DNA of 64,000 bases from Alteromonas sp047556435 (GCF_047556435.1 NZ_CP180210.1:124001-188000); one strand, 5' to 3'; shown: positions 1 through 9,416, counted from the first letter of the stretch. Notes: generated by a model from the sequence alone, not told the origin. Program-made: numbers and translations.

Positions 1-1105
1 TGAGTCCGGTCACGTTTGCCCATGACGGGGCGGATACCGCAGATAACTTACCTGCCAGTTCGGAAAGCATTTTGCTATTTCGCTGGCTGATAGCGTATTC
101 GATTGCAGCCCAGTTATGCTCGTCACTCAATGACGTGTCACCATACTGGCCGGTTTTCACGTTGTCTTCGTTGGTGTAATACTGTTTTGGGTTGTTCTGA
201 GCCCACTGAAGTGCACGGTTCGCGCGCTCAAGATAATCATCACGGCGCTCGTCAAACACCCGTGCGGCCACGGACATCACGGCGGCGAAGTTCAGCGCTG
301 CAGCGGTGCTCTTCGCTGTGGCATAACGTGTTGCTGTTGCCGCGTCTGGCATTACCGGCCCTGAAAAGCTAAGCGTGGTGAGTTTATGAAAAACACCACC
401 GTCGCTGTCCTGCATTGTAACCATCCAGTCGAGATTCCACAGGATTTCATCCAGCAGGTCTGCTCGGTTGTTCATCGACTCAGGAATATTCCAGTGACGG
501 GAGTCGTAAAAATCGCTGTGATCCAGATACGCTCGCAGTAGCGTGTAAGTGGAAATGCCGGAATTCACAATGTATTTGTTGTAATCGCCGGCATCGTACC
601 AGCCTTTACTGCGGTCAACCGGGTCAGTGTCGGGTGCACCCAGTGTCAGCGTTTGCGTATCAGGGTGCCCGGCACGGCGGTGCCATTTACCGGCAAATGC
701 CTGATCCAGCGCCATACCTGCGCGGTTATAGTAATAGGCTTTAATGACCGCATCATGCAGTGCACCATAAGGGTTGGGATGTACGGTAAATATTACGGGA
801 TCAGCGCCGTCAACACTGAGGCGATATTCCCCTGGAGCGGTAATGGCTGAAATATCAGCCAGTGACACCGTCATGCCGGCATCCTCCCACTTCCCGGAAG
901 GACGGGTAGTTGCCGATAATTCCTGTGCCCCGTTATTCAGTCGGGTGACGGTAAAGGGCATAGAGGATGCATTCTTCACAATGGCAACCTTGCTTTGCTC
1001 AGGTGTGAAACCCCACTGATTGAGATAGACCTTATCAGCAGCGAATGCCGACAGAGAAAGTGAACTTACCGCCACTGCGCTGGCGACACGCTTGCTTATC
1101 TTCAT
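1..1105 (-). CDS. Glycoside hydrolase family 9 (endoglucanase-like), partial, 3' end beyond window
   Basis: An open frame runs from an ATG at 1105 off the left edge, giving the first 368 residues. Residues 1-22 look like a Sec signal peptide ending AFA. Residues 24-108 match the N-terminal immunoglobulin-like domain (CelD_N) that precedes many GH9 catalytic domains, starting KVYLNQWGF. The catalytic barrel begins near 110 and has WYDAGDYNKY at 169-178; the DAGD there carries the GH9 catalytic base. The acid glutamate would lie beyond the edge. GH9 enzymes hydrolyse beta-1,4-glucans, and some act on mixed-linkage glucan or xylan-associated glucan. It lies 23 bp after the esterase gene, so it probably shares that transcript. 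The exact substrate cannot be read from the sequence. Confidence 0.9.
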   Translation of the reverse strand, partial: MKISKRVASAVAVSSLSLSAFAADKVYLNQWGFTPEQSKVAIVKNASSMPFTVTRLNNGAQELSATTRPSGKWEDAGMTVSLADISAITAPGEYRLSVDGADPVIFTVHPNPYGALHDAVIKAYYYNRAGMALDQAFAGKWHRRAGHPDTQTLTLGAPDTDPVDRSKGWYDAGDYNKYIVNSGISTYTLLRAYLDHSDFYDSRHWNIPESMNNRADLLDEILWNLDWMVTMQDSDGGVFHKLTTLSFSGPVMPDAATATRYATAKSTAAALNFAAVMSVAARVFDERRDDYLERANRALQWAQNNPKQYYTNEDNVKTGQYGDTSLSDEHNWAAIEYAISQRNSKMLSELAGKLSAVSAPSWANVTGL

Positions 1106-1128
1106 GCTTATCACGCTTTTTGTCCTGA

Positions 1129-3042
1129 TTACTTCAGTGAGTGTTCAAAGGGGGCCATTGGCCAGCCGTCTGTATCGGTGATGCTGTAAAACGGATTATT
1201 CGCCCACGCGTAGCGTACCGATACCGGTTTAGCTACCTTGTCGCTGGTTAACCTGAACTGGTTGCCCTTGCGAGTAACGTCGGCGAAGTGGTACGCGCCA
1301 TCCTCACCGGCCAGGGTAAAACCCGACTGTGGACTGGTAAGGGTTCGTAACCCCTGCGGATCGGTAATAGTAAGCACTACCGCGCTGCCATCTACCGTCG
1401 CGCTCTGCACCTGTGGTCCGCTGATATTGGTATCGCGCTGATAAATGGCATGCTGCGCCTGCTTTGCCAGGCGCTCGCCTACTACCCGTTTATTTACAGG
1501 GTGGATATCGTTGTACTCCCCGGCATCGATTATTGTAACCATATAGGCATTGGGTGTGGTGGCGGCCTGCGCCTGTTCGTCACGAAGTTCAGCCCAGTGA
1601 CTTTGCTCCGGTGCAGTCTGCGGGGCCATGTAGTTTGCCAGTTGCACCGTAAAAAATGGCAGTGCAGGTTGTTGCCAGGCTTGTCGCCAGTCATTCATCA
1701 TCGCCAGCATTTTTTCCGCGTAGGTAGCGGGCTGACCGGTATTGGACTCTCCCTGATACCACAGCACGCCCGACAGCGGGAAATCAGTGAGTGGTGCAAT
1801 CATGGCATGGTACAGGCCGGTTGGCTTCCAGCGAATAAAGGTTTGTGTGGGAGCAGGGTCCTGCATGGTTGCAGCCTGTTTGTATTGCCATTCTCCGGCT
1901 AAGGAGATGCGCTGGGTGTCGCTACCCAGAAAAAAAGCTTTATCCGGGAAGAACTCGGTATCACCATTGTTCGAAATAACGCGTACGGTGATGACGTTGT
2001 CGCCCTTGTGCAATATGCCCTGAGGAACAGTATAACGGCGTGGCGGATAGTGATAGGTGGTATTACCAACCCGGGTACCGTTTACCCATACTTCATCGGC
2101 ATCGCGTATTCTACCGAGGCGTAACACCCATGGTGTTTCAGGTGTCTGCGCTAGCGTGACGGTTTTCTTTGCCCACCAACTGCCGGTAAAACCTCCGTTG
2201 GCAAAGTCCGGCCTGCCTGGAACCGTGAAAGATTGCCAGTCGCTGGTATTCACATTTTCTGTATACCAGGGAGACGTCGCATTCAGACCGGCATCTCGGC
2301 TTGTGAGTGTGGTGTGCCAGTCGTTCGCCGCCGCTTGATCCTCGCGCTGGGTTTGTTCAATAAACGCATCGTCTTTAAACGGCTCGGCGGCTTCCAGTGC
2401 CTCCGGGTAATCAGCAAGCAGGCGTGGCGCCATCCAGGCCTCAATGGGTGAGCCTCCAAGTGAAGCATTCACAATACCAATTGGCACCCCTTCATAACGA
2501 TGCAGGTGACGTGCAAAGTAAAAAGCTACTGCAGATAAGGAACGAATGTTCTCATTCTGTGCCGTTTTCCACTGACTTTTGCCTGGCACCGGTTGAGGCT
2601 GATTAAAGTCAAATGCATCGGGCACGGTGTATTCACGGATTTGTGCATAATCTGCCAGTGCGACATCTTGCGGATAGGCCTCTTCGGTGCGCGCCAGCGG
2701 CAGCTCCATATTTGACTGGCCTGATGTCAGATACACATCTCCAAAAAAGACGTTGTCGATACTAAGCGTGACGTCATTCCCTTCAACGGTGATCTTGTGC
2801 GGGCCGCCGGCCTTCTGTGGTGGTAGCGGCACCGCCCAGCGGCCGTTATTCACTGCGGCTTTTCCAATAGCTTTGCCATCAAGATGCAGTGTCAGTTCCT
2901 GGGTATTATCACTGAATACGACAACCGGGACATCAGTACCGCGTTGCAGCACAGCATTATCGCTAAACAGCGGGTGGAAGTGGGTGTCGGCCAGTGTGGT
3001 AAAGGAAAATAAACTAAGAAAAGTCGTAGTGACAAGGCGCAT
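1129..3042 (-). CDS. SGNH-type acetylesterase (sialate O-acetylesterase-like, probably acts on acetylated xylan)
   Basis: The 637-residue product starts at an internal ATG (3042) followed by a clear signal peptide (MRLVTTTFLSLFSFTTLA). An upstream in-frame ATG at 3084 would put 14 extra residues before the signal peptide and is unlikely. The serine block GQSNME is near residue 110, and GVLWYQGESN near 435 is the second conserved block of sialate O-acetylesterase-like proteins. The insertion between the blocks contains a beta-sandwich-like stretch. Homologues in xylan loci remove acetyl groups from xylo-oligosaccharides (CE20-like). The neighbours xylA/xylB and the GH9 gene support a xylan role here rather than sialic acid. 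The family is secure; the substrate is inferred. Confidence 0.82.
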   Translation of the reverse strand: MRLVTTTFLSLFSFTTLADTHFHPLFSDNAVLQRGTDVPVVVFSDNTQELTLHLDGKAIGKAAVNNGRWAVPLPPQKAGGPHKITVEGNDVTLSIDNVFFGDVYLTSGQSNMELPLARTEEAYPQDVALADYAQIREYTVPDAFDFNQPQPVPGKSQWKTAQNENIRSLSAVAFYFARHLHRYEGVPIGIVNASLGGSPIEAWMAPRLLADYPEALEAAEPFKDDAFIEQTQREDQAAANDWHTTLTSRDAGLNATSPWYTENVNTSDWQSFTVPGRPDFANGGFTGSWWAKKTVTLAQTPETPWVLRLGRIRDADEVWVNGTRVGNTTYHYPPRRYTVPQGILHKGDNVITVRVISNNGDTEFFPDKAFFLGSDTQRISLAGEWQYKQAATMQDPAPTQTFIRWKPTGLYHAMIAPLTDFPLSGVLWYQGESNTGQPATYAEKMLAMMNDWRQAWQQPALPFFTVQLANYMAPQTAPEQSHWAELRDEQAQAATTPNAYMVTIIDAGEYNDIHPVNKRVVGERLAKQAQHAIYQRDTNISGPQVQSATVDGSAVVLTITDPQGLRTLTSPQSGFTLAGEDGAYHFADVTRKGNQFRLTSDKVAKPVSVRYAWANNPFYSITDTDGWPMAPFEHSLK

Positions 3043-3063
3043 AGTGGTGTCCCTGAAAACAAA

Positions 3064-3087
3064 AACGTGCAGCGATTGCTGCACGTT
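3064..3087 (-). terminator. Intrinsic terminator-like hairpin after xylA
   Basis: A 10-bp perfect stem (AACGTGCAGC with GCTGCACGTT) surrounds a 4-nt loop. The A-rich plus strand next to it becomes a T run on the minus strand. It lies between the xylA stop and the esterase start, so it could lower expression of the esterase and GH9 genes relative to xylA. A T run on the other side makes it symmetrical. Confidence 0.7.
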
Positions 3088-3101
3088 TTTTTAAGGAGAG
3101 G

Positions 3102-4421
3102 TTATTTAAAAAGAACCTGATTGACCTGGTTTTCCAGCAACTCCTGTTGTCCGGAAACGTGTTTAGGATCAAGGTTGTTTTCCTGTGTATAGGATGCCAG
3201 CGACTCGAGGCTGAAACCGCCGTTTGCGATTTTGCTGCCGAAATCACTATCCCAGCCCTGATAACGCTTCGCTTTGGCATTGCCAATGAAGTCGTTTTCA
3301 ATCATGGCGGCGGCCTTTTTCAGACCCAGTGCACAGGTATCCATGCCGCCGATATGGCCGTGGAACAGGTCAGCCGGATCGATACTCTGACGACGCAGTT
3401 TGGTGTCAAAGTTAAAGCCGCCCGAGGTGTAGCCACCATTTTTCAGGATTTCATAACAAATCAGGGTCATTTCTTCCACGCTGTTCGGGAACTGGTCGGT
3501 ATCCCAGCCCAGTTGTGCATCGCCACGGTTAGCATCGATAGAACCAAAGATACCCAGCGCAAATGCGGTAGCAATTTCGTGATGGAAAGAGTGGCCTGAC
3601 AGGGTCGCGTGATTGGCTTCAATGTTCACGGCGAACTCGTTCTCCAGTCCGAATTCTTTTAAGAAACCATATACTGTTGCCGTATCATAGTCGTACTGGT
3701 GCTTAGTGGGTTCCTGTGGTTTTGGCTCGATAAGCAGCAGGCCGTCGAAGCCAATCTTGTGCTTGTGCTCAACCACCATGTTCATAAAGCGGCCCAGGTT
3801 GTTGCGTTCACGCTTTAAGTCTGTGTTAAGCAGCGTCTCGTAACCCTCGCGACCACCCCAAAGCACGTAGTTTGCGCCGCCCAGTTTTTTGGTGGCGTTC
3901 ATGGCGTGGAAAACCTGGGTTGCGGCGCGGGCGAAGATTTCCGGATCCGGGTTAGTCGATGCGCCAGACATGTAGCGCGGGTTGCTAAATACGTTCGCCG
4001 TACCCCACAACAGCTTCATGCCGGTTTCTTCCTGCTTGGCCGCAAGCACGTCAGTCATTTCAGAGAAGTTATTTACGTAGTCTTTGATGGTATCGCCTTC
4101 CGGTGCAACGTCTACGTCGTGGAAGCAGTAGTAAGGCGCGCCCAGCTTGGCGAAGAATTCAAACGCAACATCGGCTTTCTGCTTTGCGCGCTCGATGGCG
4201 TCACCTGGCTTTAGCCACGGGCGATTGAACGTAGAGCCACCGAATACATCGGCACCATCCCAACAGAAGTTATGCCAGTAGCAGCTGGCGAAACGCAGGT
4301 GCTCTTCCATGGTTTTGCCGAGGACTTTTTCTTGTGCATTATAGTGTTTAAAGGCCAGCGGATTGGTTGAGTCCGGGCCTTCATATTGAATTGGCGCTAT
4401 GTCATTAAAATAATTTGCCAT
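3102..4421 (-). CDS. xylA: Xylose isomerase
   Basis: The 439-residue length is standard for the long (class II) xylose isomerases. It interconverts D-xylose and D-xylulose in the cytosol using two divalent metals. Visible signatures include FHDVDVAPEGDT near 100 (catalytic His), WGGREGYE near 190, LLIEPKPQEPTKHQ near 230 (metal Glu and Lys) and DANRGDAQLGWDTDQFP near 295 (metal ligands). An AAGGAG Shine-Dalgarno sequence sits just upstream of the ATG. It is followed by the esterase gene and preceded by xylB with a 115-bp gap. Both genes run away from xylR, as expected for a XylR-controlled pathway. Confidence 0.98.
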   Translation of the reverse strand: MANYFNDIAPIQYEGPDSTNPLAFKHYNAQEKVLGKTMEEHLRFASCYWHNFCWDGADVFGGSTFNRPWLKPGDAIERAKQKADVAFEFFAKLGAPYYCFHDVDVAPEGDTIKDYVNNFSEMTDVLAAKQEETGMKLLWGTANVFSNPRYMSGASTNPDPEIFARAATQVFHAMNATKKLGGANYVLWGGREGYETLLNTDLKRERNNLGRFMNMVVEHKHKIGFDGLLLIEPKPQEPTKHQYDYDTATVYGFLKEFGLENEFAVNIEANHATLSGHSFHHEIATAFALGIFGSIDANRGDAQLGWDTDQFPNSVEEMTLICYEILKNGGYTSGGFNFDTKLRRQSIDPADLFHGHIGGMDTCALGLKKAAAMIENDFIGNAKAKRYQGWDSDFGSKIANGGFSLESLASYTQENNLDPKHVSGQQELLENQVNQVLFK

Positions 4422-4536
4422 GAGTCACTCCTTAATGAGTCTGAGGCGTGCGTGAAAACGTATTCCTCAATGGTAAAGACACTGCACGCCACAACAATTA
4501 TGTAAATTGGATAAACTTTTGTGTTTTTTAGTCGGC

Positions 4537-5994
4537 TCAGAAATGTGGCTCGACGGCGAAATACAATTCCCGGAACTTCTGACGGCGCTTCAGGTACACA
4601 TCAAAGTGTGAATTATCCGGCTCGAAGCTTTTTACCAGTTTGGGGAACGGACAGATATACGAAGGCTTGATTTCGGGGTTCATTGCCAGATGTGCCAGCC
4701 TCGCAGCGCCCAATGCCGGGCCGACATCGCCGCTTTGACGAAGATTCATCGCAAGTCCGCTGACATTCGCCAGCATCTGACACCAGTAACTGCTTCTGAC
4801 ACCACCCCCAATCAGGCTGATGCCATCGGCCTGCACGCCGCAGCCATGCACCGCATCAATGCCATCGGCGAGCGCCATGGATACACCTTCCATTACTGCG
4901 CGGCCCATGTGAGCACGGGTGGTGGCAGCACTGATCCCGAAAAACATCCCTTTTGCTGACGGGTTGTTGTGGGGTGTCCGTTCACCGGTAAGATACGGTA
5001 AAAAGTACGGTGTAGCGTCATCATCAATGCCGGAGTTGTTTTCAATATCGGCAGTGAGTTCGCCTACATCCTGATAGCCTGCATTCGCGGCATACCACTG
5101 CAAACAGCTTGCGGCGCTCAACATGACCGACATCAGGTGCCAGCGATCAGGCAAGGCATGACAGAAACTGTGCACCGCTGAGGCGGCGTTGCTGCGAAAC
5201 TCACGGGTAACGGCAAAATACACGCCCGATGTGCCCAACGACAACATCGCCTGGCCGGGATTGATAATACCGCAGCCAATAGCGCCTGCTGCGTTATCAC
5301 CTGCACCGGCAACCAGTTTCACATCCCGCATTCCCCAGCGCTGACACAAAGAGGGCAGCAGTGTGCCTGTTACCTGGTTGCCTTCGAACAATGTCGGCAT
5401 TTGCTGACGTGACAGGCCACAGGCGTTAAGCAGTGAATCGTCCCAGTCGCGCTTGCCCACATCCAGCCAGATGGTACCGGCGGCGTCAGACATATCGCTG
5501 GCAAAATCGCCGCTGAGTTTATAGCGAAGGTAGTCTTTTGGAAGCAGTACCTTATTTATTCGCTTAAAAATTTCCGGTTCGTGATGTTTTACCCACAGCA
5601 GCTTGGGTGCGGTAAACCCTGGCATTACCAGGTTGCCGGTGATATCTGTTACAGATGGCACCGCCTCTGTGAGTTCCCTGCATTCTGCCTCACAGCGGCC
5701 ATCGTTCCACAGAATAGCCGGACGTAGAGCACTGCCGCCTTTATCGAGCAGTGTCGCGCCATGCATTTGGCCGGCAAAGCCTATGGCGCTAACGGGTGCA
5801 AGGTTGTGTTCCTTGCTCAGAGAGTCAAGACAATCACACGTCGCCTGCCACCAGTCCTGTGGATTCTGTTCAGACCACAGAGGTTTGGGAAGAGAGAGCT
5901 CCAGGCGTGTACTGGCACTGGCAATAAGCTCGCCATCGGTGTTTGTCAGAATGACTTTGACACCGGAAGTGCCTAAATCGATACCTATGAACAT
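4537..5994 (-). CDS. xylB: Xylulokinase
   Basis: This 485-residue FGGY-family kinase phosphorylates D-xylulose to xylulose 5-phosphate, which enters the pentose phosphate pathway. Evidence is the N-terminal phosphate-binding DLGTSGVKV (6-14), GQMHGATLLD near 76, LWNDGR near 94, AGAGDNAAGAIG near 230 and the C-terminal GGGVRSSYWCQML adenosine region near 395. It is the first gene of the leftward xylBA operon and diverges from xylR across 172 bp. The Shine-Dalgarno sequence before its ATG is weak. Confidence 0.97.
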   Translation of the reverse strand: MFIGIDLGTSGVKVILTNTDGELIASASTRLELSLPKPLWSEQNPQDWWQATCDCLDSLSKEHNLAPVSAIGFAGQMHGATLLDKGGSALRPAILWNDGRCEAECRELTEAVPSVTDITGNLVMPGFTAPKLLWVKHHEPEIFKRINKVLLPKDYLRYKLSGDFASDMSDAAGTIWLDVGKRDWDDSLLNACGLSRQQMPTLFEGNQVTGTLLPSLCQRWGMRDVKLVAGAGDNAAGAIGCGIINPGQAMLSLGTSGVYFAVTREFRSNAASAVHSFCHALPDRWHLMSVMLSAASCLQWYAANAGYQDVGELTADIENNSGIDDDATPYFLPYLTGERTPHNNPSAKGMFFGISAATTRAHMGRAVMEGVSMALADGIDAVHGCGVQADGISLIGGGVRSSYWCQMLANVSGLAMNLRQSGDVGPALGAARLAHLAMNPEIKPSYICPFPKLVKSFEPDNSHFDVYLKRRQKFRELYFAVEPHF

Positions 5995-6054
5995 GTCATT
6001 TCGCTAAAACGGTTTTGGTTGTGCCTAATGCTGATTACCAAATAACAAAAGGAC

Positions 6055-6074
6055 AATTACGATTTTTTGTAATT
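6055..6074. promoter_or_regulatory. Inverted repeat in the xylB-xylR divergent promoter region
   Basis: AATTAC and GTAATT flank an 8-nt T-rich spacer in the AT-rich 172-bp region between the divergent xylB and xylR starts. Position and symmetry make it a candidate operator, possibly for XylR itself. No experimentally known XylR consensus was matched, so the assignment is inference. Confidence 0.35.
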
Positions 6075-6166
6075 TTTTTGTTAATTCAGATTAACTGAGC
6101 TACTATCAATCTGCCTGAAAAATATCATAACAATTTTTATTTAATTTAGTTTTTTGCGGGGCACAC

Positions 6167-7378
6167 ATGTTTGCAAATAAACACAGTATCACCATGCTGT
6201 TCAACGCCAATAAGGTGTATGACAGACAGATAATCGAAGGTATTGGTAGTTACCTGCAGTCATCAAAGGCCGACTGGGACCTGTATCTGGAAGAAGATTT
6301 TATGGCCCGACTGGATCACCTCGACGAATGGAGCGGTGACGGCATCATTGCTGATTACGACAATCCTGAAATCCAGGTTGCCCTGCAAAAAGCGAAAGTG
6401 CCGGTAGTGGGCGTAGGCGGGTCGTACCGCAACCCTGAGGACTATCCGGACGTACCGTATGTGGCGACGGATAACTTTGAGCTGGTGAACGCGGCGTTTC
6501 AGCACTTAAGGCAAAAAGGCATTCAACGGTTTGCTTTTTACGGCGCACCGGTGGATGAGCACCATCGCTGGGCGCAAGAGCGTGAAAATGCCATGCTTGA
6601 GCTTACTGCCAAGGAAGGTTATGAGTGTTATGTATACCGTGGCCATCCTGTTCGCCCGGAAACCTGGCAATACACTATCAAGCGTTTGGCTGACTGGCTG
6701 AAAAGCCTGCCTACCCCAATTGGTATCGTAGCGGTTACCGATGCACGCGCGCGCCACTTACTGCAGGTATGCGACCACATCGGTATGCTTATTCCTGACA
6801 GAATGGCCGTAGTTGGCATTGATGATGACGAAATTGCACGCTTCTTAAGTCGCGTAAGCCTGAGCTCTGTTAAACAGGGATGCTTTGAGATGGGCTTTCA
6901 GTCGGCCAAGTTCCTGCACAAAATTTTACAGGGCTACAAAGGGCCGAAACGTCCGATTCTTGTGCCTCCTGAGCGTGTGGCCGAGCGTCAGTCTACTGAT
7001 TTTAAAGCTATCGCCGACCCGCATGTTATGCAGGCGATGCACTTTATTCGTCAGAATGCGTGCCGGGGCATTAAGGTTGATCAGGTTCTGGATTATGTCG
7101 GCGTGTCCCGCTCGAATCTGGAGAATCGCTTTAAAGATGAGCGTGGCCACAGTATTCACACTGAAATCCACAATGAAAAGCTACTGAAAGCCTGCAAAAT
7201 GCTGCGTGAGACCGATGAGTCGACGGCGCAGATTGCCAAAATTTGCGGCTACCCGTCACTTCAATATATGTATGCAGTATTTAAAAAGCATTACCAGAAA
7301 ACACCGATTGAGTACCGTGAGTCGATGAAGCCAGCTTCATCGGAAGTCGAACTGGAAATGGTAAAGACCATTCTGTAG
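6167..7378 (+). CDS. xylR: XylR-type xylose-responsive transcriptional activator (AraC family)
   Basis: The 403-residue protein has the two-part layout of enterobacterial XylR. An N-terminal LacI/periplasmic-binding-like sugar domain spans about 8-270 (GIVAVTDARARHLLQVC, VVGIDDDEIARFLS). A C-terminal AraC/XylS double helix-turn-helix spans about 285-385 (IKVDQVLDYVGVSRSNLENRF, TAQIAKICGYPSLQYMYAVFKKHYQKTP). It probably binds D-xylose and activates the flanking operons on both sides. The ATG follows a GGGG-rich ribosome-binding stretch. It stands alone between the leftward xylBA side and the rightward glycosidase side. Confidence 0.95.
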   Translation: MFANKHSITMLFNANKVYDRQIIEGIGSYLQSSKADWDLYLEEDFMARLDHLDEWSGDGIIADYDNPEIQVALQKAKVPVVGVGGSYRNPEDYPDVPYVATDNFELVNAAFQHLRQKGIQRFAFYGAPVDEHHRWAQERENAMLELTAKEGYECYVYRGHPVRPETWQYTIKRLADWLKSLPTPIGIVAVTDARARHLLQVCDHIGMLIPDRMAVVGIDDDEIARFLSRVSLSSVKQGCFEMGFQSAKFLHKILQGYKGPKRPILVPPERVAERQSTDFKAIADPHVMQAMHFIRQNACRGIKVDQVLDYVGVSRSNLENRFKDERGHSIHTEIHNEKLLKACKMLRETDESTAQIAKICGYPSLQYMYAVFKKHYQKTPIEYRESMKPASSEVELEMVKTIL

Positions 7379-7403
7379 TGCTTACCCGGTAAGGGCAGGT
7401 GAT

Positions 7404-7427
7404 AGGGCAGTGTGAAGGCACTGCCCT
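7404..7427 (+). terminator. Hairpin after xylR
   Basis: AGGGCAGTG and CACTGCCCT form a perfect 9-bp stem with a 6-nt loop 26 bp after the xylR stop. The T run is weak (CTGTTGT), so it may be a weak or Rho-assisted terminator. Confidence 0.55.
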
Positions 7428-7756
7428 CTGTTGTACTCAGCGACCCACAACGTGCACGTTGAGTGAACAGTTTGGTATGACACGTTGACGCTTGCTGTAT
7501 CTTTACTCATGGCAGATGCGACTTAGTTTCTGGCCGCTGAGTGACTTTCGCGTAGTCACCCTCGCCAGTCACCTCCAGCTACTGCTGGCATCTGTAGCAT
7601 TGCTCAGATCAGAGCAATCGACAGCGCAGTTACTCTGAGTATCAGCCAGCGCGGACAAATGTAAAAAAGCAAAAACAGAGCGGGAAATCATAATCCGGAT
7701 AATTTGAACTGGTTGCTACGAAACCGTTACATTTTGGTTACTTATCAGCATCTGGA
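7428..7756. other. Gene-free interval upstream of the GH43-GH115 operon
   Basis: No convincing coding sequence is present. The stretch contains a 14-bp perfect palindrome (7448-7461), an inverted repeat CAGATGC/GCATCTG with arms about 70 bp apart (near 7512 and 7588), and a perfect 7-bp hairpin ATTGCTC/GAGCAAT at 7599-7618. The last 70 bp are AT-rich and presumably hold the promoter of the GH43 operon, including AAACCGTTA near 7720. Confidence 0.6.
7448..7461. promoter_or_regulatory. 14-bp perfect palindrome, candidate operator
   Basis: CAACGTGCACGTTG is its own reverse complement. It lies about 300 bp upstream of the GH43 gene, and a partial second copy (ACACGTTGAC) follows about 20 bp later. 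The form resembles sites of dimeric repressors, but no regulator can be assigned. Confidence 0.3.
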
Positions 7757-9415
7757 ATGGAAATGATGACTCGACGTGCATCTTCACTGGCAACAATATT
7801 ACTGGGTACACTGATACCCGCCTTTACCGCACAGGCTACGGCAACGTTTGCGTGGTTTGATTATCAGGCGTCAGGGAAAGCACCGCAGGTTGCAGAAGGT
7901 CATTTCAGCAACCCCATTCTTCCGGGGTTTTATCCTGATCCCAGTATTACCCGCAAAGATGACACCTATTACCTGGTAAATTCCTCGTTTGCTTACACGC
8001 CAGGTCTGCCCATATTTGAAAGCCAGGATCTGGTGCACTGGGAGCTGGCAGGGCATGCACTCAACCGACCCTCGCAGGTGACCTTTGACAATCTGAATAC
8101 GTCGCGCGGGATTTTCGCACCCACTATCCGTTATCACGATGGCCTGTTTTACATCATTACCACCGCTGTCGATGCGGGCGGTAACTTTATCATTACCGCA
8201 AAAGACCCGGCTGGCCCCTGGTCTGATCCTGTCTGGCTTCCAGAGGTTGGCGGTATCGACCCCGACCTCTTTATTGATGATGACGGGCGCGCCTATATTG
8301 CTCACAATGATGCGCCTCCGGGTGAGCCACTTTATGACGGTCATCGTGCCGTGTGGATGTGGGAAATTGACCTGGACACGCTCAAAGTGAAACCGGATAC
8401 CCGCAAGCTGCTGATAAACGGTGGTGTAGATATCTCAAAACAGCCGGTATGGATTGAAGGCCCGCATATTTATCATGTGAACGGCTGGTACTACCTAACC
8501 TGTGCGGAAGGCGGTACCAGTGTTAACCACTCGCAAGTGGTTTTTCGTACCCGAAGCCTCAGTGAGCCCTTTGTTCCTTACGAGAATAATCCCATTCTGA
8601 CCCAGCGGGATCGTCCGCAATCAGATATTACGTCCACCGGACATGCGGACTTCGTACAAACACCTCAGGGCGACTGGTGGTCAGTATTTCTGGCAACACG
8701 TCCCTATGAGGGCAATCATTACAATACCGGTCGTGAAACCTTCATTTTGCCGTTAACCTGGAGCGAAGGCTGGCCGCATCTTCTGCCCGCTGGTGAGCCT
8801 GTGCCCAAAACCTTGCCCATGCCAGAAAATGCCTCACCGGATAAGACCACATTTGCCGAACGCAGCCGTCATTTCCGTGATGAGTTTGACAAGGGAGCGC
8901 TTGACCCCCAGTGGCTGGGGTTAAACACCTTTGAACGAAGCTGGGTTGCGGCAGAAAACGGTGCGTTGAGGTTGTCACCGGTCACTGATTCTTTGGTGGT
9001 TAGTGAGCAGTCTGCCTTTCTGGGTAAGCGCCAGCAGCACATGCAGTTCACTGCCAGTGCCAAGCTAGAAGAAACTCAACCGGGAACGACTGCCGGGCTG
9101 GTGGTATTCCAGAACCGGCGTTACCACTACTTTCTTGGGGTGAAAAAAGCCGGCTCACAACGCCTCGCGTTCGTTGAAAAAGTGGAAGACGGCAAGGTGA
9201 CGCGGGTGGCGGAGACCACACTTGAGGGGGAAGGCCCGTTGGTACTGACCGTGGAAAACCAGCAAAAAGCACTGCAGTTTTCAGTCACCGATACCAAGAC
9301 TAACCAGCAAATTATTGTTGGTAAGCCGCTGCCAGCGACACTGGTAAGCACGCAAACCGCGGGTGGATTTGTGGGGGCCCTGATTGGCCTGCACGCAAGA
9401 GCGTCTGGAGAATAG
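7757..9415 (+). CDS. Glycoside hydrolase family 43 (beta-xylosidase / alpha-L-arabinofuranosidase)
   Basis: The 552-residue protein has an N-terminal signal peptide (about 1-28) and a five-blade propeller. Catalytic residues can be placed: base Asp in GFYPDPS (D61), the pKa-modulating Asp in GIDPDLF (about 168-170) and acid Glu in WIEGPHIY (E234). A C-terminal beta-sandwich follows from about 370, so it resembles the GH43 group with two domains (subfamily 12-like). It would release xylose or arabinose from xylo-oligosaccharides. The protein stops soon after GALIGLHARASGE, a little short for this domain. The GH115 start codon lies 1 bp after the stop, which implies tight coupling. Three in-frame ATGs compete as start. 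Confidence 0.92.
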   Translation: MEMMTRRASSLATILLGTLIPAFTAQATATFAWFDYQASGKAPQVAEGHFSNPILPGFYPDPSITRKDDTYYLVNSSFAYTPGLPIFESQDLVHWELAGHALNRPSQVTFDNLNTSRGIFAPTIRYHDGLFYIITTAVDAGGNFIITAKDPAGPWSDPVWLPEVGGIDPDLFIDDDGRAYIAHNDAPPGEPLYDGHRAVWMWEIDLDTLKVKPDTRKLLINGGVDISKQPVWIEGPHIYHVNGWYYLTCAEGGTSVNHSQVVFRTRSLSEPFVPYENNPILTQRDRPQSDITSTGHADFVQTPQGDWWSVFLATRPYEGNHYNTGRETFILPLTWSEGWPHLLPAGEPVPKTLPMPENASPDKTTFAERSRHFRDEFDKGALDPQWLGLNTFERSWVAAENGALRLSPVTDSLVVSEQSAFLGKRQQHMQFTASAKLEETQPGTTAGLVVFQNRRYHYFLGVKKAGSQRLAFVEKVEDGKVTRVAETTLEGEGPLVLTVENQQKALQFSVTDTKTNQQIIVGKPLPATLVSTQTAGGFVGALIGLHARASGE

Positions 9416-9416
9416 T

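Noticed and set aside
1450..1902. 150-codon plus-strand frame opposite the acetylesterase
   Set aside because: It is an antisense shadow; the esterase motifs on the minus strand explain the region.
9384..9416. Upstream start of the GH115 gene inside GH43
   Set aside because: The later ATG has a ribosome-binding site and directly precedes a signal peptide.
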